Source of the DNA: Dermacentor variabilis
Lineage: Eukaryota > Arthropoda > Arachnida > Ixodida > Ixodidae
NCBI RefSeq assembly: GCF_050947875.1
Contig: NC_134573.1
Span: 65,077,815-65,141,814, forward strand
Reading direction: 5' to 3'
Length of the DNA stretch: 64,000 bases
Each line of letters starts with the position of its first letter. The first letter of the stretch is position 1. The position numbers and the translations under genes were made by a program. The notes below the pieces were generated by a model. The model did no database searches and had not been told where the DNA came from. It was given only the letters and a program-made list of their open reading frames with translations. Shown piece after piece: positions 21,171-30,722 of the stretch.

Positions 21171-21810
21171 TGTTGGGAACCTCAAGTTGTTGGGAACCTC
21201 AGCGCTGACGCCCGTTGTTGCACCTGGGTCGCAAGCCCCAAGGGTAGCGTTGGCCTGGCGGCCTGGGGCACAACTGGAAGCATCCGAAGGTCCCAGCAAA
21301 GCATGAGTCGACTCGTAACAGAACAACTTGTTTATTCAAGCATCGCAAAGAGTGGGCGGTCAGGTCGACCGAAGTAGAGAGACGGGAGAGCACGTAACTC
21401 AACAGAAGAAATCGGAGCCTTCTTCGGCGTCCGGGGGCAGCTGCTTTTATACTCTCGCAGTTGAGGGCAAGAAGGAACGCCTCTATAGACGCGCACGTGA
21501 CTGTGCCGCTCGGCACGTTGGGATGAGAAGGTGGCGCAGCCGTCGGGCCGGCGCCGTCAGACCTCCTGGCTTCACAGTTGGGGGAGCTCCTCTCCCCGGC
21601 TGCCGCGCTTCGACAAGCGTGGGCACCAACATGCACATACACACACACACGCACACGAAGACACGTGGCATTGGAACATGCCTGGACGCGCTTGGCGGGG
21701 AGGCGTAGCGGCGGCGCCGAACGGGCCAAAATGTCTGCCGCTTTGAACGAAGCCCCGGCGTCCGTTGCATCCGCGCCGGCTATACCGCGCGTCGTACGCG
21801 AAACGTAACA
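21171..21810 (-). repeat. 3' LTR of the Gmr1-like element (640 bp)
   Basis: Direct repeat of 27211-27999. It contains a TATA box (TATAAAAG, complement of 21444-21451) and, about 110 bp downstream on the coding strand, AATAAA (complement of 21331-21336), which sets out a compact U3-R-U5. It has only one copy of the 49-bp GC-rich unit that is present four times in the other LTR. Confidence 0.9.
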
Positions 21811-22292
21811 GACCGCCCCGCCGGGGGAAGGAGATCCCGATGGTCAGGGGACTGCATCCGCTGTCCGGAGGGATGTCGCTCGATGATGCTCATAACCGAA
21901 GTCGGGCGTGCCTCGACGTTTCTTGAGCGCAGCGAACAGAGAAGGCCTCGTTCTCTCGTTCAGGTTCACACAGGACACTGCAAAGTGACTTCGGGAGAGT
22001 TCACATTTTTGTTCTCGTTCCCGGCAAGCGTTAGAACTACGCCGAAACTCAACCGCTCAGTCAGCAAGCACGGCACAACCCTCACTAAGCCCTGCCAGGC
22101 TCTTTCCCCTTTTATACCACTGCCTAGTTCCTTACAGTAGTCTAGCAGCACTCAGAACGCGTCCACAAATTGGAAAATTGCACTAGAAAGCCATGTCATC
22201 ACTTTGAAACACTAAACAAAAGCAATATGTTAAAAATCCTGCCTCAGGAAGAAAAACATCAGTAACAAACAATTTTGAGGCTGATTCCTACG

Positions 22293-24053
22293 TTAGGGGC
22301 TTCGACTTAAGCCATCGGCGTTACCGTTGAGACTCCCCTTTTTGTAACGCACCTCAAAGGAATATTGTTGCAAAGCGAGGCTCCAGCGCAGGAGGCGGCC
22401 ATTTTTGGGAGAGATGGTCTGCAGCCATTGGAGAGGGCAGTGATCCGTCTCAATGATAAACCTCGAGCCGGCTAGATAGCATGACAATTTCTGAACGGCC
22501 CACACGAGACACGCACACTCTTTCTCGGTGGCGCTGTACGCCTGCTCACGACTGGTCAGCTTACGAATAGCATACAGGGCGGGGTGTTCTACTTCTCCAT
22601 TTTCCCGTTGGCACAGTACAACGCCCATGCCTCGCTCACTAGCATCGCACTGAACAACGAACCCTTTTGTATAGTCTGGCGATCGTAGTACAGGCTGGCT
22701 TGTTAGGGCACTCTTTAGGGCGCTAAAAGCTCTTTCCTTTGTCTCGTCCCAGACGACCGTTAGCGGCTCTGTTTTTCTTAGAGCATCCGTCAGGGGAGCC
22801 GCGATATCAGAGTACCTGGGGATGTACCTCTGATAGTAGCCGGCGACACCTAAGAACGACCGAATATCGGTCTTCGTGCGCGGTTGCGGGAAGTCTCGCA
22901 CAGCGGCCACCTTTATTTCAGAGGGGCGGCGACGACCCTGACCAATCACGTGACCGAGGTAGACAACCTCGGCCTGTGCTAACTGGCACTTGGGAGCCTT
23001 GACTGTCAAGCCCGCATCGCGCAGGCGGGTTAGCACTGCCCGCAAGTGGGCCATATGCTCAGACCAGGATGCGGAGAATATCGCTACGTCGTCTAGATAC
23101 GGTAAAGCGAATTCTTGCTGTCCCCGCAACACTTTATCCATGAGGCTTGAAAAGCAGTATGGCGCGTTCTTCAAACCAAAACTCAACACTTTAGGACGGA
23201 ATGTTCCCATTGGTGAAATGAACGCCGCATACCTACTAGCCTCTTCTGGAAGTGGAACCTGCCAATAACCCCTGACAAGATCTAGGGTGGAAATAAACTG
23301 AGCGCTACTAACTTTCTCAAGGCGCTCCTCGATGTTAGGGATCGGATAAATTTGATCCTTAGTGATGGAATTAAGCCTGCGGTAGTCGACGCAAGGACGA
23401 GGTTCCTTGCCCGGTACCTCAACTAAAATCAAAGGGGAGGTATAATCACTCTCACTAGCCTCAATAACACCGAGCTGTAGCATTTTCTTTACCTCAGCCT
23501 CCATAATATCGCTCTGGCGGGGTGACACCCGGTACGCCTTGGATCGTACTGGCTCTGGGGAGGTAAGTTCTATATCATGAGTAAGGACAGAAGTCCTACC
23601 AGGCCTCTCAGAGAACAGACCTTGAAACTCTTGTAAGAGCTGGTGTAGTTCGGTTTTCTGCTCAGGCGACAGCGGTGCTTTACTGATTAAGTCACTAATG
23701 ACTTGATCGGTGTCTTCCCTGTTCGTCACTGAGCCTAGTCCCGGAAGCTCGACCGGAAGCTCTTCAGGAACGTTTACCATCATGCACACCACTGCTTCCC
23801 TTTGTCTATAAGGTTTGAGCAGATTACAGTGGTAAACTTGCTGTGCTTTCCGCTTTCCTGGCAGACTCACCACGTAGTTAACGTCCGACAGTTTCTGAAC
23901 AATTCGTGCTGGGCCCTCCCACTGCACGTCTAGTTTGTTGTTTAGCGATGTGCGCAATATCATGACCTCATCGCCCCACCTCAAAACGACGGGCCCTGGC
24001 TGTCCGATCATAATAAACCTTGGCCCTCTGCTGGGCCTTTGCCATTGCTTCAC
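22293..24053 (-). CDS. Retrotransposon pol, second part: GPY/F, reverse transcriptase, RNase H
   Basis: After a short out-of-frame lead, the frame carries the integrase-tail GPY/F module (WEGPARIVQKL to YHCNLLKPY, about residues 45-85). It then has a linker with PGRTSVLTHDIELTSPEPVR, RT blocks (YTSPLILV, CVDYRRLN, STLDLVRGYWQVPL), the catalytic LPYLDDVAIFS (about residue 321), GVAGYYQRYIP, and RNase H (CDASERGMGVVL about 466, TEKECACLVWAV about 503, ETDHCPLQW about 535). It ends NADGLSRSP with a stop. In ordinary gypsy elements an integrase zinc finger would follow this point; here there are only 480 bp to the LTR. The frame is offset from the upstream frame by one base; a one-base length change in a G run near 23975 explains it. 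Confidence 0.9.
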   Translation of the reverse strand: MKQWQRPSRGPRFIMIGQPGPVVLRWGDEVMILRTSLNNKLDVQWEGPARIVQKLSDVNYVVSLPGKRKAQQVYHCNLLKPYRQREAVVCMMVNVPEELPVELPGLGSVTNREDTDQVISDLISKAPLSPEQKTELHQLLQEFQGLFSERPGRTSVLTHDIELTSPEPVRSKAYRVSPRQSDIMEAEVKKMLQLGVIEASESDYTSPLILVEVPGKEPRPCVDYRRLNSITKDQIYPIPNIEERLEKVSSAQFISTLDLVRGYWQVPLPEEASRYAAFISPMGTFRPKVLSFGLKNAPYCFSSLMDKVLRGQQEFALPYLDDVAIFSASWSEHMAHLRAVLTRLRDAGLTVKAPKCQLAQAEVVYLGHVIGQGRRRPSEIKVAAVRDFPQPRTKTDIRSFLGVAGYYQRYIPRYSDIAAPLTDALRKTEPLTVVWDETKERAFSALKSALTSQPVLRSPDYTKGFVVQCDASERGMGVVLCQRENGEVEHPALYAIRKLTSREQAYSATEKECACLVWAVQKLSCYLAGSRFIIETDHCPLQWLQTISPKNGRLLRWSLALQQYSFEVRYKKGSLNGNADGLSRSP

Positions 24054-26895
24054 CTGACAACTCCTGTGCCCTTCTTAAGCGTTCGAGGAGCTTAAGCACG
24101 TACTCCACCACGACTGGGTCGTCGCCCCTGCCTTCCCACGATTCTCGAAGCATGCGAAGCGGAGATCGCAGCGAGCGACCGTACACCAGCTCAGCTGGCG
24201 AAAACCCCGTAGCCGCATGCGGCGCGGTCCGTAATGCAAACATCACCCCAGGCAGACACAGCTCCCAGTCAGTTTGATGTTCAAAACACAATGCTCTCAA
24301 CACGCGCTTCATGACGGAGTGGAGCTTCTCAACGGAATTCGACTGGGGGTGGTACACTGAGCTGTGTAACAGCTTTACCCCGCACCTTTCGAGAAAGGCT
24401 GTCGTCAAAGCGCTAGTAAACACTGTGCCCTGATCTGATTGAATTTCCGCCGGAAAACCAACTCGCGCAAATATGGACAGTAGTGCATTGACTATCTCAA
24501 CTGAGCTGAGTTCTTTAAGCGGCACTGCTTCAGGGAACTTTGTCGCTGGGCAGATCACAGTCAAAATGTGTCTGTACCCCGTGGCTGTTACCGGCAGAGG
24601 TCCCACTGTATCAATAACGAGCCGTCTAAAAGGCTCCGTAATGATAGGTACCAATTTCAACGGCGCCCTCGATTTGTCCCCTGGTTTGCCCACCCGCTGA
24701 CAGGTGTCACATGTCTTCACAAAGTGGTCTGCGTCCCGAAAACACCCTGGCCAATAGTACTCTTGCAAGAGACGGTCCTTAGTTTTCTTAACTCCTAGGT
24801 GTCCGGACCACGAACCCCCATTCGACAAGCGCGACAGATCCTGACGGTAGCACTGAGGCACGATCAGCTGATCGAACTCCACTCCCCTGCGGTCTAGATA
24901 CTTCCGGTACAGGACCCCACCTCTTTCCACAAAACGCACATTTTTCCTGGCGATACCTTCCTTGACATTGCAGCGCACGTTTTCTAGGCTGCCATCCTTC
25001 TTTTGCTCGGCTATCAAAGCCGACCGGCTGACTTTTAGCAACCTATTAAGTCCGTCTGACGTAGGCGCGATGAGCAAATCCGCAGATAGCTCTTCTAACT
25101 CTCCCTTATCGGGCATTTCCTCTCCGGTATCCGGTGCCTTTAACGTTACAGACTCAATTTTATTCAGTTCAGGCGTGCTCTGAATATCAGCTTGCTGCGC
25201 CTCTGACCCTTTTTCATTGTTTGACAACGTCGGCCCCGCAACTACCGCCTTTGCAGCGAGCTCCCGAACCTTCGATCTGGTTAAGGCCTGAACGCTAGCC
25301 TCACCAAACAAAAGCCCCTTCTCGCGCAGGAGGTGATCGGACCTGTTAGAAAATAGGTACGGGTACTGGGGGGGCAGCATAGATGACACTGCCGCCTCCG
25401 TCTCAAGCGCTCCGAAAGGTCCTTCAATAAGCACTTTTGCTACGGGCAGACACACGCTATGAGCTTCCACGGCTTGCTTGATCCATGCGCACTCGCCCGT
25501 GAACATATGGGGTTCTACGTAAGAGGGGTGAACTACATCCATTGTAGCTGCGGAATCGCGAAGCACTCGGCACTCTTTCCCGTTCACGAGGAGGTCTCGC
25601 ATGTAAGGCTCGAGAAGCTTCATGTTCTCGTCAGTGCTGCATATTGACAAAAACACAACTTTTGTTTTTGTTTCCGGACACTGCGCCGAAAAGTGACCCG
25701 GCTTCTGGCACGTATAACACACGCGCGCTTGCCTCATCTCGAACCGCTTTCTGCGTTCGGCTTCGGCTGCCGCCGTCTCCTTACGTTTGGTCGGACACTG
25801 CGCCGAAAAGTGACCCGGCTTCTGGCACGTATAACACACGCGCGCTTGCCTCGTCTCGAACCGCTTTCTGCGTTCGGCTTCGGCTGCCGCCGTCTCCTTA
25901 CGTTCTGTCGGACTGCTTTCACTCGCATCCGCACTACGCGTGTCCCCCTTTAATCTCATGGGCGTGAACTTCGGCCTCTCAAACTTCGAGCCAAATTCAC
26001 CCTTTTGACCGTCCTTAGCTCCGCGAGCCCGACGCGTCACAAACTCCTCGGCTAGCTCAGCGGCTTTAGCCACTGTACTAACGTCTGGCCTATCCAAGAC
26101 CCAGTACCGCACGTTCTCAGGTAACCGACTATAAAACTGTTCTAGCCCGAAACACTGCAGAACTTTCTCGTGGTCACCAAACGCTTTCTCTTCTTTGAGC
26201 CACTCCTGCATGTTTGACATTAGCCTGTAGGCAAACTCTGTATATGACTCACTTCTGCCTTTCTCATTTTCCCGAAACTTCCGACGGAACGCCTCCGCTG
26301 ACAGCCTGTACTTTTTTAGCAGACTCGATTTCACTTTGTCTAAATCCTCTGCCTCCTCTCTATTCAAGCGAGCGACTACGTCGGCCGCCTCGCCGGGTAA
26401 CAAAGTGAGCAAGCGCTGTGGCCACGTTTCCCGAGAGAACCTCTGCTTCTCGCACGTTCGCTCAAAGTTAACCAGGAACAAACCAATGTCCTCTCCAAGC
26501 TTAAACGGCCGCATCAGGTCAGTCATTTTGAACGATACTCGTTCTCCTGCACCGTGTGCCTGACTTCCATTACGAGCGCGTTCCATCTCTACCTCAAGAC
26601 GCTTCATTTCCAAAGCGTGTTGACGGTCGCGCTCTTCTTTTTTCTCTTGTTGCTCTCGCTCTTTTTGTTCTTTAAGTTCGCGCTCCTGTTTCTCTTTTTG
26701 CTCTTTAAGTTCGCGCTCCTGTCTTTTTGCCCTCTTCTCAATGGTCTCAAGGCATTCCGACAGCTCGTCATCCTCAGCCTCTAACTCAAGAATAGCCCTT
26801 AGCAGTTCTGGTTTTCTGAGTTTGTCTGAGACATCCAGACCCAACTCTCTTGCAAGCTCCAGCAATTTCGGTTTGCGCAACGACTTCAAATCCAT
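23968..26895 (-). CDS. Retrotransposon gag, protease and integrase (975 codons)
   Basis: Domains in order: SAP-like start (LRKPKLLELARELGLDV, 1-20); a long Glu/Lys/Arg coiled coil (about 48-108); a retrotransposon gag core (FERTCEKQRFSRETWPQRLL to ESYTEFAYRLM, about 145-230); two CCHC knuckles in a duplicated block (CYTCQKPGHFSAQC, about 329-406); a protease-like region (GKECRVLRDSAATMDVVHP) with DSA where DSG/DTG is usual; then a full integrase with zinc finger (GHLG, DHFVKTCDTC), Asp in VIDTVGPL (about 762), Asp in QSDQGTVF (about 822) and Glu in NSVEKLH (about 856), giving D-D-35-E spacing. The frame then stops in the tail shortly after the integrase core. Start chosen as the ATG at 26895, the first in frame after the leader. 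Confidence 0.9.
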   Translation of the reverse strand: MDLKSLRKPKLLELARELGLDVSDKLRKPELLRAILELEAEDDELSECLETIEKRAKRQERELKEQKEKQERELKEQKEREQQEKKEERDRQHALEMKRLEVEMERARNGSQAHGAGERVSFKMTDLMRPFKLGEDIGLFLVNFERTCEKQRFSRETWPQRLLTLLPGEAADVVARLNREEAEDLDKVKSSLLKKYRLSAEAFRRKFRENEKGRSESYTEFAYRLMSNMQEWLKEEKAFGDHEKVLQCFGLEQFYSRLPENVRYWVLDRPDVSTVAKAAELAEEFVTRRARGAKDGQKGEFGSKFERPKFTPMRLKGDTRSADASESSPTERKETAAAEAERRKRFETRQARVCYTCQKPGHFSAQCPTKRKETAAAEAERRKRFEMRQARVCYTCQKPGHFSAQCPETKTKVVFLSICSTDENMKLLEPYMRDLLVNGKECRVLRDSAATMDVVHPSYVEPHMFTGECAWIKQAVEAHSVCLPVAKVLIEGPFGALETEAAVSSMLPPQYPYLFSNRSDHLLREKGLLFGEASVQALTRSKVRELAAKAVVAGPTLSNNEKGSEAQQADIQSTPELNKIESVTLKAPDTGEEMPDKGELEELSADLLIAPTSDGLNRLLKVSRSALIAEQKKDGSLENVRCNVKEGIARKNVRFVERGGVLYRKYLDRRGVEFDQLIVPQCYRQDLSRLSNGGSWSGHLGVKKTKDRLLQEYYWPGCFRDADHFVKTCDTCQRVGKPGDKSRAPLKLVPIITEPFRRLVIDTVGPLPVTATGYRHILTVICPATKFPEAVPLKELSSVEIVNALLSIFARVGFPAEIQSDQGTVFTSALTTAFLERCGVKLLHSSVYHPQSNSVEKLHSVMKRVLRALCFEHQTDWELCLPGVMFALRTAPHAATGFSPAELVYGRSLRSPLRMLRESWEGRGDDPVVVEYVLKLLERLRRAQELSGEAMAKAQQRAKVYYDRTARARRFEVGR
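25676..25909 (-). repeat. 117-bp in-frame tandem duplication of the zinc-knuckle segment
   Basis: Two nearly identical 117-bp copies (25676-25792, 25793-25909), each 39 codons, encode a CCHC knuckle plus an Ala/Glu/Arg linker (KETAAAEAERRKRFE). The copies differ at very few positions, so the duplication is recent, and it keeps the frame. Confidence 0.9.
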
Positions 26896-27210
26896 GGCTG
26901 CTCTGAATGCTGCTTTCTCTACTGCCTACTATTGTCTTGCCGCAAACTAACCCGGCAGCAACGACAACCACAATTACCAGCTCTGTTTCTGACACTAACA
27001 AAAGCCTGGAAAAACTCAGAAGAAGAAAGTCCCGCACTCACCAAACCTCGCAGCCAAGAATTCAGCGCAGTCGTTCCGCTGCAGGCAACCAGTCATCACA
27101 CAGGGCTCGTTGCACTGCTCCCGGATGGTCGTTGTGCTGCTCAGCATACAGTCAACTGCATCTCTTCGCTGCTGGCCTCCGTTGTCGCGATCTCACCGCT
27201 GGCAGACAGT

Positions 27211-27999
27211 TGTTGGGAACCTCAAGTTGTTGGGAACCTCAGCGCTGACGCCCGTTGTTGCACCTGGGTCGCAAGCCCCAAGGGTAGCGTTGGCCTGGCG
27301 GCCTGGGGCACCACTGGAAGCATCCGAAGGTCCCAGCAAAGCATGAGTCGACTCGTAACAGAACAACTTGTTTATTCAAGCATCGCAAAGAGTGGGCGGT
27401 CAGGTCGACCGAAGTAGAGAGACGGGAGAGCACGTAACTCAACAGAAGAAATCGGAGCCTTCTTCGGCGTCCGGGGGCAGCTGCTTTTATACTCTCGCAG
27501 TTGAGGGCAAGAAGGAACGCCTCTATAGACGCGCACGTGACTGTGCCGCTCGGGAACGTTGGGATGAGAAGGTGGCGCAGCCGCCGGGCCGGCGCCGCTC
27601 GGGCACGTTGGGATGAGAAGGTGGCGCAGCCGCCGGGCCGGCGCCGCTCGGACACGTTGGGAAGAGAAGGTGGCGCAGCCGCCGGGCCGGCGCCGCTCGG
27701 GCACGTTGGGAAGAGAAGGTGGCGCAGCCGACGGGCCGGCGCCGGTCAGACCTCCTCGCTTCACAGTTGGGGGAGCTCCTCTCCCCGGCTGCCGCGCTTC
27801 GACAAGCGTGGGCACCAACATGCACATACACACACACACGCACACGAAGACACGTGGCATTGGAACATGCCTGGACGCGCTTGGCGGGGAGGCGTAGCGG
27901 CGGCGCCGAACGGGCCAAAATGTCTGCCGCTTTGAACGAAGCCCCAGCGTCCGTTGCATCCGCGCCGGCTAAACCGCGCGTCGTAGGCGAAACGTAACA
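27211..27999 (-). repeat. 5' LTR of the Gmr1-like element (789 bp), carries the promoter
   Basis: Same ends as the 3' LTR but 149 bp longer, because a 49-bp unit (CGCTCGGGCACGTTGGGATG...) is present four times at 27547-27742. TATAAAAG lies at 27484-27491 (minus) and AATAAA at 27371-27376 (minus). The sequence just inside (complement of 27210 leftward, ACTGTCTGCCAGCGGTGAGA) is where a primer binding site should be, but I could not assign a tRNA. Confidence 0.9.
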
Positions 28000-28079
28000 C
28001 TGCCGAGAAGTCCGCGCATGGACTCCGAGACGGGAGGCGTGGCGCGCCAGTGCTTGCGAACGCTGAGAATCGTTCCCTC

Positions 28080-28800
28080 GCTTGGCCGCACACTCAATGG
28101 CACATATTCAGTGACCCGAGATGGCGAGAGGTCTATTGAGGAGCGGTACACATCCAGTGGGTTAATGGCGCAGCTCGCGATAAGGCGTTGGCGTGGAAGG
28201 TGTTCATTGAAAAGCGGCACACACCCTGCAGTGCGTTTGTGGTGCAGCGTGCTAATTTGTCGGGCTGCTCTCCTTGGGGAACCCTTGTGACCCGGGCTTG
28301 TTTCCACTCAGCATCGAATGAACTCAACGGATATTTTTCGACATTGTATGCAATGACGAACATTCTCAATGGCACATACCTAGTTTCATTGAAGAGTGGC
28401 ACACACCTAGTGACACATGCCCAGTGACCCAAGTCAGTTGGCATCAAAGAGAGAGAGGGATAAAACTTTATCATGTCCTTGATAGAGTTCAGGGGTGGCG
28501 GGGCTTGGGAGACTAACCTCCAGTGCCCCACCTTCCTCAGAAGGCGGCCAGTCCTTGCTTTCTGGCGGCGTCTTCGGCCATCCGGATGGCCCAGAGCTGC
28601 TCGTCTGGGCCCAAGCGGTTCATTAGAGATCAGCACAGACTGATTGGCACATACCCATTACTCCAAGTCGGCGTCAAAGTGTTTCTTCGAACAGCAGTCT
28701 CCAGCTAGTCCATGTTCTAGAGGGACCCATGTCGTCGTGAGAGAGATTCGTTGATGAGCGGTAGATACACGTATTGATACATACTCACTGAGCCAAGTTG
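28080..28800. repeat. Highly diverged tandem motif, interrupted by a LINE end
   Basis: Variants of GGCACATACCCAGTGACCC and of TTCATTGAAGAGCGGCACA recur at about 28097, 28133, 28204, 28372, 28387, 28417, 28646 and 28751, at irregular 15-100 bp spacing. This suggests a decayed satellite-like array. The LINE fragment at 28449-28625 sits within it. Confidence 0.5.
28449..28625 (-). mobile_element. LINE 3' end, 5' truncated
   Basis: The minus frame reads EQLWAIRMAEDAARKQGLAA and a stop, then a short UTR with CAAGGACATGATAAAGTTTT, ending in TCTCTCTC. The same C-terminus (EQLWAIQRAHDAAR) ends the LINE at 50838-52432, so they belong to one family. Only the last codons survive here. Confidence 0.65.
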
Positions 28801-28804
28801 GTCT

Positions 28805-29070
28805 GATATTTGCTTTCCAATCCTATTACCCCAGTGCAGCAGCCCGATGCGCTACCTGTTCGATCACTGACTACCCATGGAGTGATCCATGTATCTATAG
28901 GCGGGGAAATGGTTAAACAGAAACAAACAAGCAAACATAGATATCCCTCGAAAAGTGCGTGAAGTACCCAAAGAACGCTAGTGCACTAAGAACTGTTAGC
29001 CCGTCAATTCAGAGCTCGCACAGGGCGAAAATGGGAGAATTAGAAATGAATTATTAGTATCTGTCGCCGA
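28805..29070 (-). mobile_element. SINE-like repeat with tRNA-like head
   Basis: The complement carries CAGGTAGCGCATCGGGCTGC with a following GGGTAATAGGATTGGAAAGC. The downstream body (TATAGGCGGGGAAATGG on the plus strand, GAGCTCGCACAGGGCGAAAA) resembles a repeat I associate with ticks. The box B is poor and the boundaries are approximate. Confidence 0.4.
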
Positions 29071-29469
29071 TGGAGTGAAACTAATTGTGGATGGTCTAAA
29101 ATCACATAATTTCTCAGGGTATTTGAAGCGTTTGTTCTTTAAAAAAAGAAAAAGGCCAGGCTGTGTGAAGTTAAGCTGGATTCGAACGACGGGGCGGATC
29201 GCGAGGGGGCCGATCGCAGGCACTAGAAGCTCATCACCCCAGATGTGCGTGAGGGGCCTGCAGTACAACGAACAGCGCCGCTAGAGCTTGTATGCGGCGT
29301 CCTTGTTTGCGGCTTGATTCGACGGCACAGAGATACGCCATGCTCGTCTGCGGACTGAATTAGCGATCCCTTGAGTCGTAGTAATCCAGCTTTACCTCAC
29401 GAGCCTCGCAATTCTCTTGCTTTCTTGCGGCGCTGCGCACTTGCAGTGGCCGGTTTCGCGTGTTTTATG
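29071..29469. other. No feature recognised
   Basis: Nothing coding or repetitive could be supported. Confidence 0.4.
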
Positions 29470-29687
29470 TTGGATGACTAACGTTCCATGATCGGTGACC
29501 TTGCAGGCAGTGCGTCTGGTTATGGCCTGACGTCGACGAGTTTGTGTGTGTGGCCGTCAACATCGTGACCTTGACTCGTTGGATGACTAACGTTCCATGA
29601 TCGGTGACCTTGCAGGCAGTGCGTCTGGTTATGGCCTGACGTCGACGAGTTTGCGTGTGTGGCCGTCAACATCGTGACCTTGACTCT
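29470..29687. repeat. Two tandem copies of a 109-bp unit
   Basis: TTGGATGACTAACGTTCCAT starts at 29470 and again at 29579. The copies are almost identical (TTTGTGTGTGTGG versus TTTGCGTGTGTGG), so the duplication is recent. No coding frame is evident. Confidence 0.9.
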
Positions 29688-30114
29688 CTGGCAGGAAGCG
29701 GGGCTCCCTCGAGAAAGGGTGAAGGCACGGGCTTCTGTTTGAAATTTCTGTTGCACGGCTCCAAAACAGACGCCGTGCAGTGGTTCGTTAATTTGCTGGC
29801 ACGACCGGCTCGACTAAACTTGGTTTGTAGTCTGGCGGTTCCATACCGGCCAACTTCCCTATAGGTGGGTGTCCTTCGAGCGTCTGGAACTTCCGTATTT
29901 GGCGAGCATCTGGCCGGGCCTGCGCTAATTGTACGTATTTTACCAGTAGGTAGCCAGCGGCAGCACTATAGTTTGCCTCCCACAGCAGTGGCGTATGCTG
30001 CGCTATTTCACCAAATCTGTGTTGAGGAGAAGGGGTGCCCAGAGACCCTCGAAAATATCTACATGGCATCCTTTTGAGATTAGAGCCCAAGAGGTCGTGG
30101 TACATCTCTACTCA
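29688..30114. other. No feature recognised
   Basis: No exon or known repeat. The right part may belong to the 3' body of the adjacent minus-strand SINE. Confidence 0.35.
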
Positions 30115-30215
30115 TTAGAAAAAAAAACAGTGGATTATACTGACGGCACCGGGATTCGAACATAGTATCTCCCGCGTACGAGGCGAATGCGCTGCCATTT
30201 CACGATCGCAAGCGG
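30115..30215 (-). mobile_element. tRNA-derived SINE, minus strand
   Basis: The complement reads GCGATCGTGAAATGGCAGCG, CATTCGCCTCGTACGCGGGA, then GTTCGAATCCCGGTGCCGTC, AGTATAATCCACTG and a poly-T. The anticodon arm folds (loop CTCGTAC), but the T-stem (ACTAT against CCCGG) does not pair and there is no acceptor stem. It is a SINE head rather than a tRNA-Thr gene. Confidence 0.65.
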
Positions 30216-30640
30216 TTGCGACATACGCGCCGCGCTTGTCTGTTTTTAAACCCTGGACAAAAGTCGTTTAAGAACTATATACCAGCACATGAGTTACTAT
30301 ACTCTGTTTGAATAAGAATGGAAAACTTGACGAGTTGAAAGATTAATGATTTACAGCGCGAAATCACAGAGACACAGGCTCGAAGAATGGACGACGAGAG
30401 CGATGTCAACGCATTACCTCGCCGGTGGAGCAAGAATTCTGTGACCTCACCTGCATGCCATTGAGATTCTTTCATGATCGTCGTGCGTACACTGATGGCC
30501 GACACAGCAAAGCAAGGTCAAGATTTGAACAGTTTATGCTGAGTCTTCAATAGTTCAAATAGTTTTTCATGTGTATAATATATATATAACATATAGGAGC
30601 TTAAATTATTCTCGATACCCTTATTTTGCCCATAGTTTCG
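30216..30640. other. No feature recognised
   Basis: AT-rich intergenic sequence. It lies downstream of the unknown gene at 30723-32036. Confidence 0.4.
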
Positions 30641-30678
30641 TAATAATAATAATAATTATTATTATTATTATTATTATT
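30641..30678. repeat. (AAT)n/(ATT)n palindromic microsatellite
   Basis: TAATAATAATAATAA runs into TTATTATTATTATTATT, so the two halves are inverted copies. It lies 45 bp beyond the stop codon of the gene at 30723-32036. Confidence 0.95.
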
Positions 30679-30722
30679 GCATCGGCAAACACACAGTGCA
30701 ACGACCGCACGGTAATACGGCT

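Larger units (their letters stand above)
21171..27999 (-). mobile_element. Ty3/gypsy LTR retrotransposon, integrase before RT (Gmr1-like order)
   Basis: A complete element on the minus strand: 5' LTR 27211-27999, gag-protease-integrase frame 26895-23968, RT-RNase H frame to 22293, 3' LTR 21171-21810. A 4-bp target duplication CTGC lies at 21167-21170 and 28000-28003. The LTRs start TGTTACG and end CCCAACA on the coding strand. They differ by only a handful of substitutions outside a length-variable minisatellite, so the insertion is fairly young. The order PR-IN-RT-RH is not the usual PR-RT-RH-IN of Ty3/gypsy. Confidence 0.9.

Noticed and set aside
30115..30215. tRNA-Thr gene on the minus strand
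   Set aside because: The anticodon arm folds, but the T-stem and acceptor do not pair and a SINE tail follows.
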